The notes beneath the pieces are model-generated. The model searched no databases. It was not told the DNA's origin and saw only the letters and a list, made by a program, of their open reading frames with translations. Both the position numbers and the translations under genes were made by a program. Below, in pieces: positions 26,804 to 34,896 of a DNA stretch of 64,000 nucleotides. The DNA comes from Bacteroidales bacterium (GTDB taxonomy: Bacteria; Bacteroidota; Bacteroidia; Bacteroidales; Bacteroidaceae), in contig SUXQ01000009.1 of the NCBI GenBank assembly GCA_015060905.1, positions 45,077-109,076 of the forward strand, written 5' to 3'. Position 1 is the first letter of the stretch, and every line of letters starts with the position of its first letter.

Positions 26804-26833
26804 AAATTTGAAAATATAAACATAAATAATCAC

Positions 26834-29383
26834 ATGAAACTAAAAAATATATTAATTTATATCTTATTATTGACACTGCCATTAATGTTGTATGCAAAGC
26901 CTGCCGACCGCAGAGTGCGCAACGTGAAACAATCAGATGGAACAACGCTCCGAATTTTTCAGACAGGTGATGAGTTCTTTCATTATTATTGTACCGAAGA
27001 TGGAAAGCCTGTAGTACGCGGAGCCAATGGTGATTATTTCTATGCAACCCTTTCGGAGCAAGGTGAGCTTGTAAGTGCAGACTTCTTGGCACACAACATT
27101 GAAGAGCGTACAATGACCGAGCTTTCTCTTTTGACAGCAAATACACGTAACGGAATAGAAGAGTCACTGTATACTATTGCCAAACAACGTAGAGCAGCCT
27201 CGACGAAAGGTGTAACCTCTGACGGACCTTTTGCCGAATTTGGAATAAAACAAACAATAAAACCTCTCGGAGAGATAAATGTACCGGTTATCCTTGTGCA
27301 ATTTAAAGACGAGAAATTTACTTATAATAAGGATTTTGTTGAGAAGAATTATAATGGCAGTAATTTTGTCGGATTGCACGGGAAAGGAATAGGTAGCGTG
27401 CGTGACTATTTTATTAATCAATCAGATTCCCTTTTCTGTCCGAATTTTGTAGTGCTCGATGTTGTGACACTAGCCAATAACATGGAGTATTATGGAGCAA
27501 ACAACAGTGTAGGCGACGATAAACGTCCCGAAGAGATGATTACCGAAGCTTGTGCCGCCCTTGACAGTACAGTTGATTTTTCGATTTTTGACAACAATGG
27601 CGATGGAGAGGTTGAATTTGTATATTGCATATACGCAGGCTATGCAGAATCTTCGGGAGCTTCGGAAAATACTATATGGCCGCACCAATGGACTCTTTCA
27701 GCTACAAATAAAACTATGAAACTTGATGGAGTTGTCATAAACACATACGCTGCAAGTAGCGAACTTGCATTTACAAAAGCTGATGAAGGCATTGACGGAC
27801 CGCAACTTGATGGAATAGGCTCTTGTTGTCACGAATTTTCTCATTGTTTGGGACTTCCTGATTTTTACGATACTTCGGGACGTACATATTCAAATTTCGG
27901 AATGGATTATTGGGACTTAATGGATTATGGCTGTTACAATAATGATGGTTATGTTCCTATTGGATATAGTGCGTATGAGAGAGATTTTATGGGGTGGAGA
28001 AAATTACAAACTATCACAGAGAGTGGTCATTATAGCCTTGAAGCTTTAACCTCGGGCGGTGTAGGGTATAAAATTGTAAATAATGCCAATAGTGACGAAT
28101 ATTATATTTTAGAGAATAGACAAGCTGAAGGGTTCGACTCATATATATTCAATAGTGGAATGTTGATAATACATGTGGATTATTCCGCAAGTGTATGGAT
28201 AGATAATGAGGTGAATTATAATCTTGCCCGACAAAGATATACAATTATTCCGGCTGATAATAAGCAACTTCCGATGTATAGGGCAAACTCTGTCAAGGAG
28301 TATGAAGATAACTTGCGAGGAGATGTTTGGCCGGGAACTTCGGGTAACCGTGAACTTACAGATGTAAGTACTCCGGCTGCAAAAGTTTACACGGGTGGAT
28401 ATATGAGTAAGTCTATAAAAAATATTACACATGAAGATGGCATTATAACTTTTTCTTTTATGTGGGACAAACTTCCAACCCCGACATTGTTGCAACCTCA
28501 AGATATTAGTGAGAATGGATTTACTGCGAAATGGGAGAGTGTTGAAAATGCTGCTACATACGATGTGCAGCTTTTCTCTGTTGAGACTGTTGCCGATGGT
28601 AGTGGTGATGTAAAAACGTTAATTTATGAAGATTTTTTGGCGTGCAGTCGCTCAAATGTTGATATTACACATGAAATAAATAAGTATACGATAAACAGTG
28701 GATGGTACGGGCTTAATCTGTGGAGCGAAATGGGAGTATTGCGCATAGGTACTTCCGGCGAATATGGCGAACTTGTTACTCCATATTTTCAAACGCCTTA
28801 TAATGGAGAGGTAATAGTGTCCTTTATTGCAAAAAAATACCAGTCTCTTGATGGCGATGTTAAGTTAAAAGTTCTTTCGGAATATGTCGATTGTGAGACT
28901 TTTGATGCTAAAGTGGTTGAAGTGGGTGATGAGTGGAGTGCTTACGAATTTATTTTTCCTAAAAGGGGGGATGATGTTTGTGTTGCATTTACGACCGAGG
29001 AGACGACCGATGGAAAGGCTCGTGTTTGCATAGATGATATTGTTATTACTCAAGTAAGTACCGAGCGTGAAACTTTACTCGGTTGCTACAATACTGCTGA
29101 AACGTATTATTATTTCACTGAGCTTGCCGAGGGTAAATATCGCTATCGAGTAAAGGCACTTAACGATGGTATTGAGTCGGATTTTTCAAATAAGCAAGAG
29201 GTGTTGCTTGGTGTAAATAGTTCAATTAATGGTATTCCAAAAGGAGACGAGGCGTTTGTTGAGATATATTCTCTTTCGGGGAATTGTGTCTATAAAGGAG
29301 TTACTCGGGAAATGCCATTGTTGAAGAAAGGTGTTTATGTAGTACGCAGACAAGGAAGATGCGAAAAGATTTATATAAAATAG
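26834..29383 (+). CDS. Secreted M6 family metalloprotease with type IX-like tail
   Basis: This 849-residue protein starts at ATG 26834, giving a signal peptide MKLKNILIYILLLTLPLMLY ending near Ala-Lys. The peptidase M6 domain (about 110-420) has the zinc motif CHEFSHCLGLPDFYDTSG (about 331-348) and a later NFGMDYWDLMDYG block. A Fn3-like module (about 550-590) and a jelly-roll-like region (about 600-750) come next. The last 60 residues (VEIYSLSGNCVYKGV...KKGVYVV) resemble a type A T9SS C-terminal sorting domain. It is predicted to be exported and to degrade extracellular protein, as immune inhibitor A relatives do. It is monocistronic and ends at a bidirectional terminator. Confidence 0.88.
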   Translation: MKLKNILIYILLLTLPLMLYAKPADRRVRNVKQSDGTTLRIFQTGDEFFHYYCTEDGKPVVRGANGDYFYATLSEQGELVSADFLAHNIEERTMTELSLLTANTRNGIEESLYTIAKQRRAASTKGVTSDGPFAEFGIKQTIKPLGEINVPVILVQFKDEKFTYNKDFVEKNYNGSNFVGLHGKGIGSVRDYFINQSDSLFCPNFVVLDVVTLANNMEYYGANNSVGDDKRPEEMITEACAALDSTVDFSIFDNNGDGEVEFVYCIYAGYAESSGASENTIWPHQWTLSATNKTMKLDGVVINTYAASSELAFTKADEGIDGPQLDGIGSCCHEFSHCLGLPDFYDTSGRTYSNFGMDYWDLMDYGCYNNDGYVPIGYSAYERDFMGWRKLQTITESGHYSLEALTSGGVGYKIVNNANSDEYYILENRQAEGFDSYIFNSGMLIIHVDYSASVWIDNEVNYNLARQRYTIIPADNKQLPMYRANSVKEYEDNLRGDVWPGTSGNRELTDVSTPAAKVYTGGYMSKSIKNITHEDGIITFSFMWDKLPTPTLLQPQDISENGFTAKWESVENAATYDVQLFSVETVADGSGDVKTLIYEDFLACSRSNVDITHEINKYTINSGWYGLNLWSEMGVLRIGTSGEYGELVTPYFQTPYNGEVIVSFIAKKYQSLDGDVKLKVLSEYVDCETFDAKVVEVGDEWSAYEFIFPKRGDDVCVAFTTEETTDGKARVCIDDIVITQVSTERETLLGCYNTAETYYYFTELAEGKYRYRVKALNDGIESDFSNKQEVLLGVNSSINGIPKGDEAFVEIYSLSGNCVYKGVTREMPLLKKGVYVVRRQGRCEKIYIK

Positions 29384-29391
29384 GCATTAAA

Positions 29392-29423
29392 AAAAATGGC
29401 GTGAAATTTTTCACGCCATTTTT
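29392..29423. terminator. Bidirectional terminator between M6 protease and glutaminase genes
   Basis: A 15-bp perfect stem (29392-29406 with 29409-29423) with flanking A-run and T-run, between convergent genes. Confidence 0.88.
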
Positions 29424-29424
29424 C

Positions 29425-30390
29425 TTATTCATCTATACGAATGCTGCAACTATCGAAAATGTTTAATCCGCTTTTCTCCATAATGTATTTAATGGCAGCT
29501 TGTGCCTTTACCGAGTTTCCGGCTTTGTCAATTGGCGGCGCAAAGGCGGAGATTCCGAATAGTCCGGGCAGGACCCCCATTACTCCGCCACTGACGCCTG
29601 ACTTTGCCGGAAGGCCGGATGAGAATAACCAATCGCCACTATGTTCGTAAAATCCGACACTTGCTATCATTGAGATTATTTTTGGGCTTAATCGAGCCTC
29701 GAAAATCCTTACTCCACTTTTTGGGTTTAGACCTTCGTTGGCAATTGTTGCTGCGAATATGGAGAGTTGTTCGGTTGATACTCCCAACGAACATTGTTTT
29801 GTGTAAAGGTCGAGAGAAAGTTCCGGGTCATCGTATATGCGGTTGTAATTTTTCAGCAGCCATGCTATTGAACGGTTGTTGAAGTTCGTGAGTGCTTCGG
29901 AGTGATAAAGTTCTTCGATAAACTCACTTCTGCTTCCGCATAAGGCATTGATATTGTCGCATATTGATTTCCACTTTTGCCCTTTGTTGCCAACGGGTCG
30001 CACCATGCTTACGGCGGCTATTGCGCCGGCATTAACCAAAGGAGTAGATGGGTGGTCGTTCTCCAAAAGTATTGCCATTATGGAATTGTAGGGAAGCCCT
30101 GTAGCATCGGCACCTATCATATTAAGGACAGTTTCACAACCATATTCTTTCATTATCAATAGTGCGGTTGCTACTTTGGATATTGACTCAATGCCAAAAA
30201 TATAATCATAATCTCCGATGTTTATAATATCTCCATCGACGAAGCATAAGGATAGCGCGAAGAGGTCGCTATTCTCTTTAGCAAGGTAGGGAATATACCC
30301 GGCGTTGTTGCCTTCTTTGATTTTTTTACAATGCTCGTAAGCATCGCTTACAATCTTTTTAAGTTCCTTTTTAGTTATTCTCTTCTCCAT
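29425..30390 (-). CDS. glsA: Glutaminase
   Basis: This 321-residue protein is a serine-dependent glutaminase. It has GYIPYLAKENSDLFALSLC (about 31-49), the active-site Ser-x-x-Lys in IFGIESISKV (about 63-72), NPLVNAGA-like HPSTPLVNAGAIA (about 113-125), and GVSGGVMGVLPGLFGI (about 270-285). It hydrolyses glutamine to glutamate and ammonia. It lies 8 bases after the glutamate decarboxylase gene on the same strand. Together they convert glutamine to GABA while taking up a proton and releasing ammonia, a known bacterial acid-resistance pathway. Confidence 0.95.
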   Translation of the reverse strand: MEKRITKKELKKIVSDAYEHCKKIKEGNNAGYIPYLAKENSDLFALSLCFVDGDIINIGDYDYIFGIESISKVATALLIMKEYGCETVLNMIGADATGLPYNSIMAILLENDHPSTPLVNAGAIAAVSMVRPVGNKGQKWKSICDNINALCGSRSEFIEELYHSEALTNFNNRSIAWLLKNYNRIYDDPELSLDLYTKQCSLGVSTEQLSIFAATIANEGLNPKSGVRIFEARLSPKIISMIASVGFYEHSGDWLFSSGLPAKSGVSGGVMGVLPGLFGISAFAPPIDKAGNSVKAQAAIKYIMEKSGLNIFDSCSIRIDE

Positions 30391-30398
30391 GAGTCGAA

Positions 30399-31844
30399 CT
30401 ATTTTTTTGGCTTTCCTGTACCTGTATGAGTGTATACACTTCCGTGCACTTTGGCATTGTTGTCGGTGGCAATGCGCGAGGTTGTAGGATACTCCAATTT
30501 TTGCAATTCGTTTACAGCGTTTGCAATGTCAGTAAGCAGTTGGTCGGCCATGTCTCGGCTGAATCCCTGACGAACGACAATGCGCATGACAATAGTTTTT
30601 TCCAAATTAGCAGGCAGGGTGTAGGCAGGTACCATCCATCCACTCTGACGCAATTTGTCTTGCAGGTCGTAAAGTGTCCATTTTGCCTTTTTTGCATACT
30701 CGGGCTCCATATGCCAAATGAAGAGGGGGTTGCATATTTTCTTTGAATAGTTGCAGAAAGGCTTCATCTTACCTATCTGTTCGTGTAGATATTCGGCAAC
30801 TTTCATGGTGTTGCTTTGTATTTTTTTATAACCTTCGAATCCTAAACGGATGAATTGGTAATATTGTCCCAGAATCTGTGCCGCTGGGCGCGAGAAATTA
30901 AGTCCTACCTGTGTAACCTCGGCTCCAAGATAGTTTACGCTGAAAGACATTGTTTCGGGAAGATATTTTTTGTCTTTCCAAATTACCCATCCGAGGCCCG
31001 GATAAACAAGGCCGTATTTGTGGCCGCTGGTGCTGATGGAGTGTACCCATTTGAGACGAAAATCCCATTTTTTATGTGGTTCGAGGAATGGTTCTATAAA
31101 GCCTCCCGAGGCAGCATCGACGTGTATGGGTATGTCGTATCCTGTCTCTTTGTTGAATTTATCAAGATGTTTGTCAAGTTCTTCGACGTCGTCGTTAAGG
31201 CCGGTCCATGTGACACCCATGATGGGCACAATGCAAATGGTATTTTCGTCGCATAATTTTATCGCTTCTTCGGGGTCGAGAGTGGGCTTTTGGAGAGAAA
31301 TTGGCACTGTGCGCATCTCTATCTGCCACAGTTGGGCGAATTTCTCCCATACTACTTGATAGGCCGAGGATATTACTATATTAGGGTGTGTGACGGGCTT
31401 ACCGGCTTCGATTCTTCTTTTCTTCCATCGCATCCAAGCTGCCACACCTCCGAGCATACAGGCTTCGCTTGAGCCGATGCCTAATGCTCCGGTCTTCCAT
31501 TTGCTTGTTTCGGGGGTGTTCCAAAGGTTGGCGACTATGTTGATGCACTTTGCACACATTACTGCAACGCGAGGATATTCTGTCTCGTCGATGTAGTTGA
31601 TTGCAATGGCATCGTTCATCAGTTTTGTTGCATAGGGGTCCATGTAGGTGGTGACGAATGTTGCAAGATTCAGTCTGGGCTGCGTCTGGGCATATGTCTC
31701 GTCCTTGACCATACGATAGGCAATCTCGGGGGTGGTGGATTGCTCGGGGATTTTGTCTGCGGGAGCGGGTTCCAACATTTCGTGTGAGCCGAATACTGCG
31801 GTTGTCACAGTGTCGGGATTTGTTTCAAATGGATTGATGTTCAT
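30399..31844 (-). CDS. gadB: Glutamate decarboxylase
   Basis: This 481-residue PLP enzyme has IGSSEACMLGGVA (about 122-134), HVDAASGGFIEPF (about 240-252), and the PLP lysine in SISTSGHKYGLVYPG (about 270-284). Length and order match bacterial GadA/B. It converts glutamate to GABA with proton consumption in the cytoplasm. The His-containing C-terminal tail (VHGSVYTHTG) resembles the pH-sensing tail of E. coli GadB. It is the first gene of a two-gene unit with glsA. No GadC-type glutamate/GABA antiporter lies within the window; the neighbouring transporter is an MFS protein. Confidence 0.96.
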   Translation of the reverse strand: MNINPFETNPDTVTTAVFGSHEMLEPAPADKIPEQSTTPEIAYRMVKDETYAQTQPRLNLATFVTTYMDPYATKLMNDAIAINYIDETEYPRVAVMCAKCINIVANLWNTPETSKWKTGALGIGSSEACMLGGVAAWMRWKKRRIEAGKPVTHPNIVISSAYQVVWEKFAQLWQIEMRTVPISLQKPTLDPEEAIKLCDENTICIVPIMGVTWTGLNDDVEELDKHLDKFNKETGYDIPIHVDAASGGFIEPFLEPHKKWDFRLKWVHSISTSGHKYGLVYPGLGWVIWKDKKYLPETMSFSVNYLGAEVTQVGLNFSRPAAQILGQYYQFIRLGFEGYKKIQSNTMKVAEYLHEQIGKMKPFCNYSKKICNPLFIWHMEPEYAKKAKWTLYDLQDKLRQSGWMVPAYTLPANLEKTIVMRIVVRQGFSRDMADQLLTDIANAVNELQKLEYPTTSRIATDNNAKVHGSVYTHTGTGKPKK

Positions 31845-32019
31845 AATGATTTTGTATAAAAAGGTTATGATTATTGTTCATTGCATTAAGTGCGTATGAA
31901 CGTTTTTATGAGGAACATTTTTTTTCTTTTATGGTTCGTGGTTGATACTTTATTTTATATTTTATTGACACTATGAACTTTTGCAGTGTGACATTGTTTA
32001 TGCTTTAAAAATATGTGTT

Positions 32020-33204
32020 ATGAATTTAAGAACAGGTAGAGGAGAAATTTCTTTGTCGGCGATGTTGGGTATATGGTCGGTGGCTGCGCTTACGTCTTTG
32101 CCGGGATTGGCTGTATCGCCTATATTGGGAGATTTATCGAAAATTTTTCCGGGGGTTTCGGAACTTGAGATTCAGATGCTTACATCGTTGCCTTCGTTAT
32201 TGATTATTCCCAGCATGTTGCTGGCTGGTAAACTTGCCGAATGTGTGGGCTATACTAAGGTATTGCTTGTTGGACTTGTGTTGTTTTTTTTGAGTGGTGT
32301 ACTGTATCTTTTCTCAAATGATATAAATGAACTTATTTGGATAAGCGCGTTATTGGGTGTTGGGGCAGGAATGATAATTCCTTTGTCTACGGCGTTAATT
32401 TCGCGTTTTTTTACGGGTAATTATCGAACTAAACAGTTTGGTTATGTGTCGGCTGTTTCTAATCTGGCGCTTGTGGTTGCTACTGCACTTACCGGTTATC
32501 TTGCGGATATAAATTGGAAATTGCCTTTTACTGTTTATCTTCTCCCGCTTGTTTCACTTGTTCTTTTGCCCGGAATTGCTAATGTGGAGAAGAAAAAGGC
32601 GTTCTCCGTGAATTGTGATAATAGCGAAAAGGGTGCATCGGGAAATATAAAAATCGGTGTGCCGGTGTCTAATATGTGGTATTATTTTTTAATTACATAT
32701 ATTGTACTGATTATTAGTTTGAATCTTCCGTTCTTGCTCGAGAATTATGGTTATAGTGGTGATTCTTCGGGGGTGCTTATTGCTGTGTTTTTTCTTGCGA
32801 TAATGTTACCGGGCTTTTTTATAGGTTATTTTAAGAAGCATTTGGGAACGTTGGTGCGTTTTTTCTCGTTGTTGATTATTGCTGTGGGGCTTGCGGTGTT
32901 GCTTGCTTTTCATACTTTGCCGGCGATGGTTTTGGGGTGTTTCCTTACGGGGTTCGGCTATGGAATTGCGCAGCCTCTTGTTTATGAGAGTACTGCTGCG
33001 TCGGCTTCTCCGTCACGTGCTTCGCTTGCGCTTGCGTGGGTAATGGTCATGAATTATATTGCTATTCTTTTGACGCCTTTTATCTTGGATTTTTTTCAGT
33101 TGATTTTTCATACAAAATCGCAGCAGTTTCCTTTTGTTTTTAATATGATTATTGCTTTTGTTGCATCGGTATTTTATCTTGCGGCTGTGAGGAAAAGAGG
33201 GTAG
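32020..33204 (+). CDS. MFS transporter
   Basis: This 394-residue membrane protein has about twelve hydrophobic segments. ATG 32020 (MNLRTGRGEIS) is used because the earlier in-frame TTG at 31981 overlaps a weak -7-like sequence (AACTTTTG, 31976-31983). The first half has LAGKLAECVGYTKVLLVG (about 67-84), equivalent to the loop 2-3 signature of drug/sugar exporters, and LGVGAGMIIPLSTALIS (about 107-123). The substrate is unknown; drug or small-metabolite efflux is most likely. It is divergent from gadB-glsA and seems to stand alone. Confidence 0.88.
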   Translation: MNLRTGRGEISLSAMLGIWSVAALTSLPGLAVSPILGDLSKIFPGVSELEIQMLTSLPSLLIIPSMLLAGKLAECVGYTKVLLVGLVLFFLSGVLYLFSNDINELIWISALLGVGAGMIIPLSTALISRFFTGNYRTKQFGYVSAVSNLALVVATALTGYLADINWKLPFTVYLLPLVSLVLLPGIANVEKKKAFSVNCDNSEKGASGNIKIGVPVSNMWYYFLITYIVLIISLNLPFLLENYGYSGDSSGVLIAVFFLAIMLPGFFIGYFKKHLGTLVRFFSLLIIAVGLAVLLAFHTLPAMVLGCFLTGFGYGIAQPLVYESTAASASPSRASLALAWVMVMNYIAILLTPFILDFFQLIFHTKSQQFPFVFNMIIAFVASVFYLAAVRKRG

Positions 33205-33227
33205 TGTTTATTTTGTCCGGAATATTG

Positions 33228-33256
33228 TTGCTTGAATTTATTTTTTGCTAATTTTG
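33228..33256 (+). promoter_or_regulatory. Promoter of the secreted esterase gene
   Basis: TTG at 33228-33230, 18-base spacer, TAATTTTG at 33249-33256 (perfect TAnnTTTG). The start codon is about 80 bases further on. Confidence 0.6.
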
Positions 33257-33335
33257 CAGAAAAGTGACGGTTTATTAGATAAAGATTTTTTTTATATTGA
33301 ACTGTCATTTACTTTTTTGTTAAAAAGCGAGAAAT

Positions 33336-34220
33336 ATGAATTATAATTTGTTTCTAAGAAAAGTAACTGTTTTTGTAATTGCTATATGCGTGTTTTTTAC
33401 AGCCTCGGCCGAGAATAATACAAAGAGTGTAGTTTGCAATTGTGTTGTCGATGGTGTTGAGAGAATGTATAAACTTTATGTTCCCGAGGGTATTAAAAAG
33501 AATGCTCCATTGGTTTTTGTTCTGCATGGTTACGGTGGCTCATTCAATCTTGATGGTAAGGGTTTTAACGAATGTGCCGACCGTCACGGCTTTGCTGTGT
33601 GCTATCCTCAAGGCTCGAAAGATGGACGTGGAAAAAATTGTTGGAATGTAGGTTATCCTTTTCAGGCGGATATGACTGTTGATGATGTTTCGTTTCTTTG
33701 CAAACTTGCAAAAAAATTGCAAAAGGAGCATAAACTGAGTCGTAAAAATGTATTTTGTACGGGAATGTCGAATGGTGGGGAAATGTGCTATCTGCTTGCA
33801 TACGATCGCCAGAGTACTTTTAAGGCTGTTGCGCCTATTGCCGGACTTACAATGGAATGGATGACAAAGGCTTACACTCGCACGCGTCCTATTCCTCTTT
33901 TTGAGATTCATGGTACAAAGGATAAGACCTCTGAGTGGACCGGTGATCTTGATAATAAGGGTGGTTGGGGTGCGTATATTGCTGTGCCCGATGCTGTGAA
34001 TTATTGGGTGGGGCGCAATGGTTGCAAACGTGAACAGACTGATACTCTTCCACTAAAAAGTGCCGATGCGCATGTTGTTGTTTCTCATAAATATGTTGGT
34101 GCGAAGGGTGCAAAAGATGTGTGGCTATACGAAATTATTGGTGGCGGTCACACTTGGGGCGATAAAGATATTGATACTGCCGAGGAAATTTGGAAATTCT
34201 TCAGCCTTTTTGTTAAATGA
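33336..34220 (+). CDS. Secreted PHB-depolymerase/feruloyl-esterase-like hydrolase
   Basis: This 294-residue protein has a signal peptide (about 1-25, ending TASA) and an alpha/beta-hydrolase of the LpqC/PHB depolymerase family. The oxyanion region is PLVFVLHGYGG (about 57-67), the nucleophile elbow CTGMSNGGEMC (about 143-153), the acid-loop candidate EIHGTKDKTS (about 189-198), and the catalytic His IGGGHTWGD (about 269-277). Such proteins cleave ester-linked aromatic acids or acetyl groups from plant polysaccharides (CE1 type) or polyesters; the substrate is not certain. It stops 2 bases before the convergent gene. Confidence 0.85.
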   Translation: MNYNLFLRKVTVFVIAICVFFTASAENNTKSVVCNCVVDGVERMYKLYVPEGIKKNAPLVFVLHGYGGSFNLDGKGFNECADRHGFAVCYPQGSKDGRGKNCWNVGYPFQADMTVDDVSFLCKLAKKLQKEHKLSRKNVFCTGMSNGGEMCYLLAYDRQSTFKAVAPIAGLTMEWMTKAYTRTRPIPLFEIHGTKDKTSEWTGDLDNKGGWGAYIAVPDAVNYWVGRNGCKREQTDTLPLKSADAHVVVSHKYVGAKGAKDVWLYEIIGGGHTWGDKDIDTAEEIWKFFSLFVK

Positions 34221-34222
34221 TT

Positions 34223-34756
34223 CTATTTGAGAGAATTATTTTTTTTCAGAATGTTCTTTCTTGCGCATCTTACTGAGGGGACGAGCATTGATTCTTCCAT
34301 TGTTTCGAGTATGGTTTTTAGTTCCGAAAGTAATTCGGGGTATGCTGCGCTTTGTTTAAATGCGAGTTTCATGCTTAGGACTCTTATTGCGCATGGAACC
34401 TTTGCCGATACTATATTGTCTAAGCAGTAGTTAAGAAATTTTACATTAATGTTTATTGTGTCGATTTTTAATTTCTCTAATATTGATAGTAGCAGACGAC
34501 GGGTCTTTTCGTGAGTTGTAGTTTGTATTACTTCCATAATAAATTGTGTCTGTCCGGACAACCAAATTTCGGTTCCTTTTCCGGCGTTCAAAAATATATG
34601 CGCTACATTTGCTGATAGTTCCTTATCCTCCTCGGCTATTAAAGGGAGAATTTCCTCGCAATTATATGGATTTACATTTTTTGCAAATGCAAGAATCTCC
34701 TCTTTTGACATTTTATGCGAGAGTGTTAAGCGTAGGGCTTCTTTATTTTGTTTCAT
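34223..34756 (-). CDS. Hypothetical alpha-helical protein
   Basis: The protein has 177 residues from ATG 34756. A TAAATTTG promoter at 34804-34811 lies downstream of the earlier in-frame TTG at 34825, so ATG 34756 is preferred. The sequence is almost entirely amphipathic helix (LLLSILEKLKI, NVKFLNYCLDNIV, PELLSELKTILETMEES), compatible with HEAT-like repeats. There is no signal peptide or membrane segment, and I recognise no named family. It lies divergently next to ileS. Confidence 0.65.
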   Translation of the reverse strand: MKQNKEALRLTLSHKMSKEEILAFAKNVNPYNCEEILPLIAEEDKELSANVAHIFLNAGKGTEIWLSGQTQFIMEVIQTTTHEKTRRLLLSILEKLKIDTININVKFLNYCLDNIVSAKVPCAIRVLSMKLAFKQSAAYPELLSELKTILETMEESMLVPSVRCARKNILKKNNSLK

Positions 34757-34803
34757 CCTCAATATTATTATGCAAATGGAGTGAAGAAAATATTTTTGTA
34801 TTG

Positions 34804-34811
34804 CAAATTTA
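34804..34811 (-). promoter_or_regulatory. -7 promoter element of the hypothetical helical protein gene
   Basis: Minus strand reads TAAATTTG, a perfect consensus, 47 bases before ATG 34756. It sets the start of that gene and is back to back with the ileS promoter. Confidence 0.55.
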
Positions 34812-34863
34812 TATAATTCTTTCAAAGAACGAACTTTAATTTCATATTTTCAAAAAAAAATAA

Positions 34864-34871
34864 TATCTTTG
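34864..34871 (+). promoter_or_regulatory. -7 promoter element of the ileS operon
   Basis: TATCTTTG, perfect consensus, 25 bases before the ileS ATG at 34897. Confidence 0.7.
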
Positions 34872-34896
34872 CGAATCTTAATAGAAATGATTGAAA

